Shown here piece after piece: positions 7,861 to 15,998 of a stretch of 27,716 nucleotides of DNA (its first letter is position 1; every line of letters starts with the position of its first letter). Both the position numbers and the translations under genes were made by a program. Location of the stretch: the NCBI GenBank assembly GCA_031553315.1, contig JAVBLT010000049.1, forward strand, positions 1 to 27,716. Direction: 5' to 3'. Origin of the DNA: JAVBLT01 sp031553315 (lineage in GTDB: Bacteria > Verrucomicrobiota > Kiritimatiellia > RFP12 > DVOR01). A model generated the notes under the pieces. That model was not told where the DNA came from. It was given only the letters and a program-made list of their open reading frames with translations, and did not search any database.

Positions 7861-8669
7861 GGCTCCCCATCGACCGCATCGGCGACCCCGCCCCCGGCAA
7901 ACCCACCGTCGTCATCCTCCACGGGCTCCTCGGCTCCCGGCGCGACTGGCTCCCCATCGCCCGCCGCCTTTCACACGCCGCCGCCTTCATTCTCCCCGAC
8001 CTCCCCAATCACGGCGACGCCCCCCTCCTCGACCCCTTCGCCATGACCGCCGCCTGCCAGGCCATCCGCCAGACTCTCCGCGACCACGCCATCGACCGCC
8101 CCATCCTCCTCGGCCACTCCCTCGGCGGAAAAATCGCCATGACCCTCGCCCGCGACACCCCCCAGGCTTTCGCCCGCCTCATCATGGCCGACATCTCCCC
8201 CCGCGCCATCCCTCCCCTCCACCTCTTCATCCTCCGCGCCCTCCTCGCCCTTGACCTCGCCCGCTGCGCCACCCGCCCCCAGCTCGATGCCGCCCTCGCC
8301 CAAACCCTCCCCGACCCCGCCCTGCGCGCCTATCTCCTGCGCAACATCACCCGCCGCGGCCGACACTTCGCCTGGGTTTCCCCCCTGCGCATCCTGGAGC
8401 GCGATTTCGCCATCGTCAGCGACCCCGTCGATTTTCAGACCCCCTGCCCCATCCCCGCCCACCTCATCGCCGGCGGCCGATCCCCCTTCATCACACCCGC
8501 CGATCACACCGCCCTGCGCGCCGCCTTCCCCAACCTCACCGCCCACACCCTCCCCCACGCCGGCCACATGCTCCATGCCGACGCCCCCGGCCCGCTTGCC
8601 GATCTCCTCGCGCACGTGATCGGAAACAAGGAACCGGCTGTTCAACCGAACCCCGATCAAAAGCTGTAG
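7857..8669 (+). CDS. Alpha/beta hydrolase (YbfF-like esterase family)
   Basis: This 270-residue alpha/beta-hydrolase has the oxyanion HG at residues 22-23 (ILHGLLGSRRDW), the DLPNHGDA motif at 48-55, the nucleophile elbow GHSLGG with Ser88, and a late catalytic histidine in HAGHMLH. This arrangement matches the YbfF/MenH-like esterases. There is no signal peptide, so it is cytoplasmic. The ATG at 7857 overlaps the stop of the TolC-like gene (ATGA), and I chose it over upstream in-frame codons because homology starts there. The 3' end overlaps the end of the convergent TonB receptor gene by 13 bases. Its link to the rest of the operon is unclear: it may be a housekeeping esterase carried along, or it may process the exported product. 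Confidence 0.83.
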   Translation: MRLPIDRIGDPAPGKPTVVILHGLLGSRRDWLPIARRLSHAAAFILPDLPNHGDAPLLDPFAMTAACQAIRQTLRDHAIDRPILLGHSLGGKIAMTLARDTPQAFARLIMADISPRAIPPLHLFILRALLALDLARCATRPQLDAALAQTLPDPALRAYLLRNITRRGRHFAWVSPLRILERDFAIVSDPVDFQTPCPIPAHLIAGGRSPFITPADHTALRAAFPNLTAHTLPHAGHMLHADAPGPLADLLAHVIGNKEPAVQPNPDQKL

Positions 8670-10657
8670 GTGAGCGAGATGCGGGCTGTACGGCCATTGG
8701 CGGGGTAGAGGGAGTAATGGGAGGAGCCGGAGTAGGCGTACCAGTAGCCGTAGGTGGCATAGGTTTTGTCGAGGAGGTTGTCGACCGAGAAAGCGAGAGT
8801 GAAAGCGCGGAAGGCGTAGCGGATGCCGAGGTCGAAGGTGGCGTAGCCGGGCATGGGGTCGGCGATGTTGGCGTTGTCGCCGCTGTAGTATTGGTCGGAG
8901 ACGGCGCGGGCGGCGCCGGTGAGGGTGAAGCCGGCGGGGAGGTCGAGCTCGCCGTAGAGGGAGAAGATGCAGGCGGGCACGAGCGGAACGGTTGCGCCGT
9001 CGTTGGCGCCGTCGGCGAAGCGGGGGCGGGCGTATTCGCAGGCGGCCTTGAGGAGGCCGAGGCCTTGGCGCTGCCAGGCGAGGGCGGCTTCGGCGCCGAG
9101 GGTGCGGGTGCGGTCGAGGTTGTCGTTGACCAGGGTGAGGGCGTTGTAGGAGATGCCGTCGCGGATGTCGTTGCAATAGAGGGCGAGGGTGGCTTCCCAT
9201 TCTTTGGCGAGGCGCCAGGCGAGGCCGGTTTCGAAGGAGGCGCCCCATTCGGGATCGAGGTTGGGGTTCACGCCGACGGGGGCGTAGCCGGTGTAGAAGG
9301 CTTGTTCGTCGAGGGCGGGGGCGTGGTAGAGCATGCCGGCTTTGAGGTAGAGCTTGAGGGAATCGGCCGGGCGCCAGAGGAGGGAAAGATCATAGGCGAG
9401 GCCGTGGTGGGAAGAGGCGGCGTCGGAGGAGAGGCGGCCGGAGTAGGTGTCGGCCCAGACGGGGCCCGTGAGGCGCTGTTTTTCGGCGCGGAACCCGGCG
9501 GCGAGAGAGAGGGAGCCGGTCAGGAAGAATTCGTTGCGGATGTAGGCGGCGAGGGTGGTCTGGTCGAGGTCGCCCCGGGCGAGGATCCGGCGGGTTGCGC
9601 GGTTGGCTTTGGCGGTGCGGAGGCGGTCGTAGGTGAAGTCGATGCCGAGGGTGAGCTCGTTGCGGTGACCGGCGAGGGTGAAGGGAAGGAAGAGCTTGGG
9701 GTTGAGCTGGAGGGTATCGAGGGTTTGGTCGGTGCGCTCGATGAGGAGGGCGGGGGCGTAGCCGGTGTTGAAATCATACGTGGCGTCGCGGCGGGTGAGG
9801 CGCCAATCGAGCGAGAGCTCGGCGGCGTTGCGGAAGGCGCCGGTGAGGGAACCGTCGGCGCCGTAGGTTTCGCTGCGGTATTGGTCGTGGCGCCGGGCGG
9901 GATCGCTGTAGACGGGGTTGGCGCGGAACTGGGCGAGGGTGAGGGCGCCGGGCATGGCGTAAGCGGCGTTGAGGTAGTCGAACCCGAGGGCGACATCGAG
10001 GCGGTCGGAGGGGGTGAGGAGGAGGTCGGCCCGGGCGTTGTAGATGTCGTAATCGCTGTGTTGGCGCCAGCCGTCGCTGCTTTGCCGGCCGAGGCTGAGC
10101 GCGTAGGAGGCGGCGCCGGTCAGAGGGCCGGCGAGGGTGGCGGAAAAGAGGAAGGAAGCGTCGCTGCCCGCGGAAACGGTGATTTCGCCTCCGGTTTCAC
10201 CGGCGGGCTCTTTTGTGATGATGTTGATCACGCCGGCTTCGGCCATGCCTCCGTGAAGGACGGTCTGATTGCCGCGGATGATTTCAATGCGCTCGATGGA
10301 GGCCACCGGCACGGCGAGCAGGTTGGCGGCCTTCATGTCGGGGTTGTTGAGGCGGCGGCCGTTCACGAGGATGAGGACGCGGGTCTGGGAATTGTCCCCC
10401 AGGCCCCGGAGCGCGATCGCGGCTTCGGTGGGGGCGCCCAAAGCGTTGCGGAGATAAACCTGCCCGAGGCGCTCGACGGCCTGCACGGTATCGGTCACGC
10501 CGGAGCGGGCGATCTCGCCGGCGGTGACGACCTGAACGGAATCGGGCATTTCGCCGGGCGTTTTGCCCGTGCGGCTGGCGGTGACGACGATGGGGGGAAG
10601 CTCGGCTGCGTGAATCAGGGCGCAAAAACAGGCGGCGAAGGGAAGCAGGTTTTTCAT
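8657..10657 (-). CDS. TonB-dependent outer-membrane receptor, probably for cobalamin (BtuB-like)
   Basis: This 666-residue receptor has a signal peptide (about 1-18) and a TonB-box-like PIVVTASR near 22-29. Next comes a plug domain (about 35-150) with VLILVNGRRLN, IERIEIIRGNQTVLHGG and INIITKEP, then a 22-strand-type barrel with alternating aromatic residues. The C-terminal residue is phenylalanine, as expected for outer-membrane barrels. A cobalamin riboswitch in its leader makes vitamin B12 or a related corrinoid the most likely ligand. No btuCDF transporter genes or tonB are seen in the window. The 3' end overlaps the convergent hydrolase gene and I see no terminator after it. Receptor type is certain; ligand is inferred from the riboswitch. 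Confidence 0.92.
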   Translation of the reverse strand: MKNLLPFAACFCALIHAAELPPIVVTASRTGKTPGEMPDSVQVVTAGEIARSGVTDTVQAVERLGQVYLRNALGAPTEAAIALRGLGDNSQTRVLILVNGRRLNNPDMKAANLLAVPVASIERIEIIRGNQTVLHGGMAEAGVINIITKEPAGETGGEITVSAGSDASFLFSATLAGPLTGAASYALSLGRQSSDGWRQHSDYDIYNARADLLLTPSDRLDVALGFDYLNAAYAMPGALTLAQFRANPVYSDPARRHDQYRSETYGADGSLTGAFRNAAELSLDWRLTRRDATYDFNTGYAPALLIERTDQTLDTLQLNPKLFLPFTLAGHRNELTLGIDFTYDRLRTAKANRATRRILARGDLDQTTLAAYIRNEFFLTGSLSLAAGFRAEKQRLTGPVWADTYSGRLSSDAASSHHGLAYDLSLLWRPADSLKLYLKAGMLYHAPALDEQAFYTGYAPVGVNPNLDPEWGASFETGLAWRLAKEWEATLALYCNDIRDGISYNALTLVNDNLDRTRTLGAEAALAWQRQGLGLLKAACEYARPRFADGANDGATVPLVPACIFSLYGELDLPAGFTLTGAARAVSDQYYSGDNANIADPMPGYATFDLGIRYAFRAFTLAFSVDNLLDKTYATYGYWYAYSGSSHYSLYPANGRTARISLTYSF

Positions 10658-10691
10658 CGGGTCTCTTTCTCTCGTGCGGAGTGAGGCGGGT

Positions 10692-10733
10692 GATGAACCT
10701 GCTTAAAAAAGGCACATGCCAACGGGGCATGTG
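10692..10733 (-). terminator. Intrinsic terminator of the riboswitch expression platform
   Basis: On the minus strand CACATGCC and GGCATGTG form a perfect 8-bp stem with a 5-base loop (10733-10713). CC and a run of six T (10710-10705) follow. It lies between the cobalamin aptamer and the receptor start codon, so it can stop transcription when the ligand is bound. The segment just after the T run (10702-10692, GCAGGTTCATC) can pair with GATGAACCCTGC at 10768-10757 in the aptamer tail, enclosing the terminator. Confidence 0.8.
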
Positions 10734-10747
10734 ATATGAAGACAACC

Positions 10748-10862
10748 TGTTTTCGCGCAGGGTTCATCGGCCGCAGGGCACGTCTCCCGGCTTTACGGTT
10801 GCGCGACAGCGCCGGATTTTCACCGGCTTCCGTTTGCTCTGCGGCGTTGAAACAAGGCGGGG
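10748..10862 (-). ncRNA. Cobalamin riboswitch
   Basis: The minus strand carries the conserved cobalamin aptamer core: GAAGCCGGTGAAAATCCGGC, then GCTGTCGCGCAACCGT, then the B12 box AGCCGGGAGACGTGCC (10792-10777). GCCGCAG (10845-10839) pairs with CTGCGGC (10776-10770) to close the core. Known riboswitches of this class switch off B12 uptake or synthesis genes when adenosylcobalamin or a related corrinoid is plentiful. A TonB receptor downstream fits that role. The outer limits are approximate. Confidence 0.93.
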
Positions 10863-10891
10863 AGAATAGCGTATCGCCGGGGTTCTGGCAA
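10863..10891 (-). promoter_or_regulatory. Promoter of the cobalamin riboswitch and TonB receptor
   Basis: TTGCCA (10891-10886) and TATTCT (10868-10863) are separated by 17 bases. Transcription would begin just upstream of the aptamer, near 10856. The promoter starts about 40 bases after the stop of the FAD oxidoreductase gene, so the receptor is an independent unit, although read-through from that gene is possible. Confidence 0.65.
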
Positions 10892-10931
10892 GGCTAAACG
10901 TGATGTGCGATACTAAAATGCATCATCCGTT

Positions 10932-13859
10932 CTACGGAAGGGACACGCCGATTTTAAAAAAACCGCGCGTGGCGGAGCGCGGGATGGCGTGGCTGTTGCT
11001 GGGCGGAGTGGCGGGAATGTCGCCGATGAGGGTGGCGAAGGGGGTGGAAAGATTCGGGGTGTGGAGGATGCTGTACACGCGGCCTTCGGCGGAGGGCCAG
11101 CGGAGGGTGATGGTGTCGGGGGCTTCGGAGGCGCCGTTGAGGAGATCGCGGATGCTGAAGGTGGAGGCGGGGTCGGCGGGGTCGGTGCCGGCGATGTATT
11201 CGCCGTAGTTGCAGAGGCCGTCGCCATCGGCGTCGGCGTCGGGGTCGGTGCCGCCCTCGGTGAGAAAGTGGTGGCGTTCCCAGTCGTCGGGCAGGCCGTT
11301 GCCGTCGCGATCGAACTCGTCGGTGAAGGAGAGCCAGACGGCGTCGGCGAAGACGTAGCTCACGGCGCAGCCTTCGGTGAGAATGCGCACGCCGGCGGGC
11401 TGGCCGGCTTTGAAGGACCAGGTGCCGAGAGTCATCCAGGTGGCGTTGTTTTCGCCGGAAAGGTCGGCGTTGACGATGGTTCTCCCGTCGGCATGGGTGA
11501 TTTCCACGGGGACGATTTTTGAGCCGCTGGCGCTGAGGCGGTGGATTTTTACGGTATAGGCGCCGGTGCGGGCGGGGGTGGCGGTGAAGCGGACCCAGGT
11601 GCCGGCGGAGCTGGCGGCGTTTTTAAGGGCGGTGCCGCCGTAGCCTTTGCTGGTGGCTTGGGTGGCGATCCAGTTGCCGGAGATTTCAACGCCGGCGGGA
11701 TCGAGGTTGTCGATGATGATGTCGTCGGGCATGGGGATCCAGCGGAAGGCGTCGGCCATGACGTATCCGGTCGTGCCTTTTGTGATTATTTTGGCGGATC
11801 CGGTCGTGCCCTGGCTGAAGCGCAGGCCGGTGGCCACGGTGTTCCAGACGCCGGAGTTTTGGCTCATGTTCACGTAATTGGTTCGGATTCCATCGGCATA
11901 GGCGATTTCAACGGGCACGCTCGGGGCGCGGTCGCTGGTGCCGTTCCAGATTTGCTGGAGGGTGTAGACGCCTGTCCGGGGGAGGGCGGGGGTGTATTTG
12001 ACCCAGCGGTCGTCGGAGGCGATTTTGTTGTTGTGAAGGTAGTTGGCGCCGAAGCGGCCTTTTTCCCAATCGCTGGTCACCCAGGTTCCGCTGACGTGGG
12101 CCTCGAGGTTGTCTACGGCGACGGCGCTTTCTTCGTTGAGGGTGCTGGGGCGCTGGGGCCAGACGCCGCCGATGAGGAACTGGAGCTCGGTGGTTTTGGC
12201 TTTGCTGCGGTAAATGTCGCGCGGGGAGCAGGCGTATTTTTTGCAGAGCGAGGCTGCGTAGCCCACGGCGACGCCCATCTGGCCGGTGGTGTTCATCACG
12301 CGGCTGCTGCCGGAGGCCACGCGGCTGAAGCTGGCGTGGCGCCCGGCGATGAAGAGGTTGGGCACATCGGCGGAGCAGAGGCTGCGGTAAGGGAAGTACC
12401 ACTCGCCGACCTGGTGGTGGGTGGTGTCGCTGAGATAGCTGGTGGCGGTGGTGAAGTGAAGGTCGATGCTCCAGTTGGCGGAGCCCACGGCGTCTTCGAA
12501 ATATTTTTTGGAGCGCACGTCGTTTTCGGTTACGATGTAATCGCCGAGAAGGCGGCGCGATTCGCGTTTGCCCGCGATGTAGGGCACCCATTCGAATTCG
12601 CGGTTGGCGTTTTCGGGTTTTTGCTTGGCGTTGTAGAAGTTGCCGTAGATGGCGCGCAGGAGGTGGTCGCGGATTTCCTCGGCGTGGGCCACGGTATCGA
12701 GGTGCATGCCGTATTCCCACTGCCAGTTGCCTCCGGTGAGGGCGCTGGTTTTCGCCACGGTCAACGCCCAGGGCACTTCGGGGAAGGTGCTGGGTTCTGA
12801 ACCCGTTTTGGTGCGCCACATGAGGGAGGAGCCCATGACCTGTGAATCGGCGGCGGCGGGGGCGAGCGATTCGTTGTAGGTCGATTTGGCTTCGCGGCCC
12901 ATGAAGAAGCGCGCGCCGGCCCATACGCCGACGGAGCCGTCGCCGGTGCAGTCGGCGAAAAGCGGGGCTTCGAAACGGATGCGTTCCGGGGAATCGGTGC
13001 GGCGCGCGTCGACGGCGGTGATGGCTCCGCTGGAATTGGTGACCACCCCGTAGGCGTGATAACCGGTGAAAAGCGTGAGCGTGGGATATTGCGCGGCTTT
13101 GGCCATGCGCCTGGCATCGTAGGAGGAAGCGTCGATGGTGTTGCTCGATTCGTTTTTGATGGCAAGCACGATGGGGTTGTTGCGCGAGGTGCCTTCGGTC
13201 TTCACGCGGATTTCATTGCTGGCGTTGCCGCCGAGCATGGGGCGGTCTTGAATGAGCGCCACGCTGAGCCCCTGCTCGGCCGCGGCAATGGCGGCTCCGG
13301 TTCCGGCGATGCCTCCGCCCACGACCACAAAATCGAAAATCGAAACCGGCAGGGGCGAGGCGTCTTGAAACTGCAATTCGCGCCACGCCGAAGGTTGTGC
13401 GGAAAGATCGTCGGTGAAATAGAGGGCATCGCAGCGGCCGTCGAAGCCTGTGAGGTCGTGCAGTGCGACCGTCACGCCGGGCGAGGCGGCGGTGAAGGTG
13501 CCGGCTTCGACCCAATCCCATGCGGCGGGAGCGACACCCAATTCGGCGGGAAGGTATTGACCGTCGACGGCGATCCGGAAGCGGCCCGGCTTTACGCCGT
13601 CGAAATCGGGCGTCCAGTCGCGGGTTCTGGCCCAGACCTTCCATGTGCCTGACCCCGGAAGCGTCACCGGAGTTGAGGCATCGGCCACCGGCGCGCCGCA
13701 CCCGTGGGCAAGCAGGTAAGGCGACCCCATCTGTTCGATGGATTGGGTATCGATCACCCAGCCGCCTTTATTGGCAAAGAATTCGGTTTCGAGGAAAAGC
13801 CCGGCGGCCTGGGCGCATCCGGCGCTTAAAAAAAACAACGCGCTTGAAAAACGAAACAT
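10932..13859 (-). CDS. Secreted FAD-dependent oxidoreductase with golvesin-like and calcium-binding repeats
   Basis: This 975-residue protein has a signal peptide (about 1-19), an N-terminal beta domain (about 20-165, containing GSPYLLAHG and VWARTRDW), and an FAD-binding oxidoreductase domain from about 174. The latter has the Rossmann motif VVVGGGIAGTGAA (GxGxxG at 181-186), GGNASNEIR, FADCTGDGSVG and IAGRHASFSRVA. Two golvesin-C-like beta domains follow (about 585-705 and 720-840, each ending in a FADA/MADAF-type segment). An aspartate-rich thrombospondin-type-3-like stretch (DRDGNGLPDDWE...DPDADADGDGLCNYGEY, about 848-885) precedes a C-terminal beta domain. The family is common in PVC and Bacteroidota genomes, often near polysaccharide-degradation genes, and its substrates are largely unknown. 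It lies alone here. A lipoprotein reading (SAGC) is possible but fits the lipobox poorly. Confidence 0.88.
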   Translation of the reverse strand: MFRFSSALFFLSAGCAQAAGLFLETEFFANKGGWVIDTQSIEQMGSPYLLAHGCGAPVADASTPVTLPGSGTWKVWARTRDWTPDFDGVKPGRFRIAVDGQYLPAELGVAPAAWDWVEAGTFTAASPGVTVALHDLTGFDGRCDALYFTDDLSAQPSAWRELQFQDASPLPVSIFDFVVVGGGIAGTGAAIAAAEQGLSVALIQDRPMLGGNASNEIRVKTEGTSRNNPIVLAIKNESSNTIDASSYDARRMAKAAQYPTLTLFTGYHAYGVVTNSSGAITAVDARRTDSPERIRFEAPLFADCTGDGSVGVWAGARFFMGREAKSTYNESLAPAAADSQVMGSSLMWRTKTGSEPSTFPEVPWALTVAKTSALTGGNWQWEYGMHLDTVAHAEEIRDHLLRAIYGNFYNAKQKPENANREFEWVPYIAGKRESRRLLGDYIVTENDVRSKKYFEDAVGSANWSIDLHFTTATSYLSDTTHHQVGEWYFPYRSLCSADVPNLFIAGRHASFSRVASGSSRVMNTTGQMGVAVGYAASLCKKYACSPRDIYRSKAKTTELQFLIGGVWPQRPSTLNEESAVAVDNLEAHVSGTWVTSDWEKGRFGANYLHNNKIASDDRWVKYTPALPRTGVYTLQQIWNGTSDRAPSVPVEIAYADGIRTNYVNMSQNSGVWNTVATGLRFSQGTTGSAKIITKGTTGYVMADAFRWIPMPDDIIIDNLDPAGVEISGNWIATQATSKGYGGTALKNAASSAGTWVRFTATPARTGAYTVKIHRLSASGSKIVPVEITHADGRTIVNADLSGENNATWMTLGTWSFKAGQPAGVRILTEGCAVSYVFADAVWLSFTDEFDRDGNGLPDDWERHHFLTEGGTDPDADADGDGLCNYGEYIAGTDPADPASTFSIRDLLNGASEAPDTITLRWPSAEGRVYSILHTPNLSTPFATLIGDIPATPPSNSHAIPRSATRGFFKIGVSLP

Positions 13860-13866
13860 AAATCGA

Positions 13867-13909
13867 CCTCACTTTTCTGCAAAGTAACATCTCTTTTGAT
13901 TTTCAACAA
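13867..13909 (-). promoter_or_regulatory. Promoter and ribosome site of the FAD oxidoreductase gene
   Basis: TTGTTG (13909-13904) and TACTTT (13886-13881) are separated by 17 bases. A GTGAGG ribosome site lies about 7 bases before the ATG at 13859. The match to consensus is moderate. Confidence 0.5.
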
Positions 13910-13942
13910 GCGGGTTTCACATGGTTTTCAGGGAGTGCGTAC

Positions 13943-13997
13943 AAAAAAACACATTCGCGTGCGGGTTCTTGCGCGTTCTGCCGCCGCACAGAACCCG
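13943..13997 (-). terminator. Possible terminator of the DUF2157-GDYXXLXY operon
   Basis: Just after the stop at 14010, CGGGTTCT (13997-13990) can pair with AGAACCCG (13969-13962). A nested alternative, GTTCTG/CAGAAC, also exists. A run of seven T (13949-13943) follows about 12 bases later. The distance between stem and T run is longer than usual, so this is only a candidate. Confidence 0.4.
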
Positions 13998-14009
13998 TCT
14001 ACGCACGCT

Positions 14010-14555
14010 TCATTCTTTCCTTGCTTCGCGGCAGGCTTCCTCGGCGGTTTTATCGCCGATGTAGAGCTGGGTAACGATGGCGGCGCCGCCTTTGAGCGCC
14101 ACTTCGATCGAGGCGGGCGGAAGGTTGGTGTTGGCGGAGCGCCGAACCATGGTCTCCACTTCGGGAGCGAAGCGTTCATCGAGATAAAAACGGTTCAAAT
14201 GGGTTTCGAAACGGGGCGGGTCTCCAAGGCGCACGCGCATGGAATCGGGTTTCCATGTTTTGCCGATTCCCGCGACGCGGGCATAGGGTTCGCCTTGCGG
14301 CGTTTCAAAATACACATAGGCAATGTCGTTTTTCTTCAGCCCGCAATCAATCTCACAGTCGGCAGCCAAAGCCGGCACGGAGAGGGCCACATAGCGGCCG
14401 CAGAAAAAATCAAGCGGATCCACGGGTTTTACTTCGAGGCGGATTTTTGTGCCGCGGTTCACGACCTGATAATAGTTCCAGACCATGCAGGCCGGCACGG
14501 CAAGCTGCGCGAGAAGCGCGAGAAGCACCCAGCGGCGTTTGAGAAAACCAATCAT
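14010..14555 (-). CDS. GDYXXLXY-family membrane-anchored protein
   Basis: This 181-residue protein has one N-terminal membrane segment (about 9-27) and an extracytoplasmic beta domain. It contains the family's early motif as LEVKPVDPLDFFCGRYVALSV, where the usual GDY is GRY, and the later RFYLDERFAPEVE segment. The function of the family is unknown to me. It overlaps the preceding DUF2157 gene by four bases (ATGA). This pairing is seen widely in bacteria, so the two proteins probably act together in the membrane. The CEIDC pair could form a disulfide outside the cytoplasm. Confidence 0.82.
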   Translation of the reverse strand: MIGFLKRRWVLLALLAQLAVPACMVWNYYQVVNRGTKIRLEVKPVDPLDFFCGRYVALSVPALAADCEIDCGLKKNDIAYVYFETPQGEPYARVAGIGKTWKPDSMRVRLGDPPRFETHLNRFYLDERFAPEVETMVRRSANTNLPPASIEVALKGGAAIVTQLYIGDKTAEEACREARKE

Positions 14556-15853
14556 TTTTCACCTCCCGCCAAACGGCTGAAAAAGAAATTGACCCCGAAA
14601 AAGGCAAGGCCGATACCGATAAAGCTTAAACCTTTAAAGGTCAGCGACGCATTCCACGCGACCACATGAGCCGCGCCTGAAAAGAGAATAAAGAACAACC
14701 CGACGTTGCCCCTGAGCCTGCGCCCGGTAAAAAGCCCCGTCAGCAGCAGGCAAAGGCCGACCAGACCGGCAAGTTCGGCAAAAAATAAAAAACAATCCGA
14801 TCGGTTCAAATCCGCCAGGGCTCCACAAAACAACGCGATTGCCGCGGCGGGAATCGCCAGCATATAACGGCGCGAGGGGCGTTTAAACAAAATAAAGCAC
14901 ACGGAAATCAGCATGATAAGCAACAGGGGCGCAGCAAGCCAAAGCATTTCCGACCTCGGAAGGTCAAACCCCGCGAGCGACGAGAAGAACCCGAAGAAAC
15001 ACACGCCCCAAAAACCGATCACCTCCAGCGGCCGATGAACCAGCCGGCGTTCATTTTTGGCACACAGCGCCCCCCCGGCCGCATACACCGTCGCGGCAAG
15101 CAGAAAAATGAGCCACACCCAGGCTTCGGAAACGTAGCGGTCAAGATCGGCGATGCAGAGCGCAAACGCCAAGGCGACCGCCACCCACAGGCTCAACAGC
15201 CAGCGCCAGGTCAACTCCAAGGCGGAAAGCGGCATTTCCGAACAAAAACGGCTCTTTTGCCAAAGCACCGGCCCAATCAGCGCGGGAAAGGCGAAGAGGA
15301 AGAAGAGGCCCCGCCAGGCATCGGTATCCCAATAAAAAGCCCCGGCCGCGAGCGAGGCGACCAGATACGCCACTGTAACGGTGAAACCCCGCGTGGCGTA
15401 AACCACGGGAATGAGGAGAACGAGCGAGGCGCCGAGAAAGGCGATGCCATCGGAGGGGAGCTGATAAATCCGAGCCACCAGCGCCACGGCCTCAAAGACC
15501 GATGCCGCCCAGAAGATACCGGTCACTTCCAGCACCTCGGGGCGCTTTCCCCACGCCCGCTCACGCGACCACACCGCAAACGAACCTGTGACCGCAAGCG
15601 GGATAAAAGCCACAACGGTCTGCACCCAGCGGGGAATCCACGCCCAATTGGAAGCGAGCAGGGTAATCACGCCTGTACCCATCAGGAGCGCGCCCAGCGA
15701 ACCGAGAAAATAAACGCTCCCGTTCTTGAAAGCGGAGCTGTTGTATTTCGCATCGGCATACGCTTCAATCTGTTGAGCGGTTTCGGCGGTGATGATTCCC
15801 GCCTCGCGCAGCTCGGGAAGAACCGCAGTGATTTCGCGCCATTTCCGTTCCAT
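14552..15853 (-). CDS. DUF2157 family multi-pass membrane protein
   Basis: This 433-residue protein has a short cytoplasmic N-terminal helical region with the family pattern (LPELREAGIITAETAQQIEAY, about 13-33), followed by roughly a dozen hydrophobic segments to the C-terminus. DUF2157 proteins are integral membrane proteins of unknown function, commonly paired with a GDYXXLXY protein, which is encoded next. A GGGAGG ribosome site sits 8 bases before the ATG. The gene is driven by its own promoter, divergent from ilvC. Confidence 0.86.
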   Translation of the reverse strand: MERKWREITAVLPELREAGIITAETAQQIEAYADAKYNSSAFKNGSVYFLGSLGALLMGTGVITLLASNWAWIPRWVQTVVAFIPLAVTGSFAVWSRERAWGKRPEVLEVTGIFWAASVFEAVALVARIYQLPSDGIAFLGASLVLLIPVVYATRGFTVTVAYLVASLAAGAFYWDTDAWRGLFFLFAFPALIGPVLWQKSRFCSEMPLSALELTWRWLLSLWVAVALAFALCIADLDRYVSEAWVWLIFLLAATVYAAGGALCAKNERRLVHRPLEVIGFWGVCFFGFFSSLAGFDLPRSEMLWLAAPLLLIMLISVCFILFKRPSRRYMLAIPAAAIALFCGALADLNRSDCFLFFAELAGLVGLCLLLTGLFTGRRLRGNVGLFFILFSGAAHVVAWNASLTFKGLSFIGIGLAFFGVNFFFSRLAGGEK

Positions 15854-15879
15854 AGAAAATCCTCCCTGAAGTTCATTTC

Positions 15880-15908
15880 ACTATAAGGGAAAAAACCGCG
15901 AAAAGCAA
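15880..15908 (-). promoter_or_regulatory. Promoter of the DUF2157-GDYXXLXY operon
   Basis: TTGCTT (15908-15903) and TATAGT (15885-15880) are separated by 17 bases and followed by a GGGAGG ribosome site. Only 26 bases separate this -35 from the -35 of the ilvC promoter on the other strand, so the two polymerase sites are back to back. Confidence 0.72.
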
Positions 15909-15934
15909 GCGCCGCCGTATCGGCAAAATTGCTC

Positions 15935-15963
15935 TTGCGTATCGCAGGGCAAGTGTTTATACT
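15935..15963 (+). promoter_or_regulatory. Promoter of ilvC
   Basis: TTGCGT (15935-15940) and TATACT (15958-15963) are separated by 17 bases, 35 bases before the ATG. A GAGAGG ribosome site is at 15985-15990. The leader is too short to hold an attenuator peptide or an amino-acid riboswitch. Confidence 0.72.
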
Positions 15964-15998
15964 ATTTCGCCATTTCACCCATTAGAGAGGTTTTTAAA

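Noticed and set aside
8717..10684. 655-codon open frame on the plus strand opposite the TonB receptor
   Set aside because: It is the Gly/Glu/Ala-rich shadow of the receptor gene and has no domain. The plus-strand frame at 11541-12800 opposite the FAD oxidoreductase is rejected for the same reason.
15964..15998. Attenuator or T-box in the ilvC leader
   Set aside because: The leader from the predicted start to the ATG is about 30 bases, with no leader peptide or hairpin.
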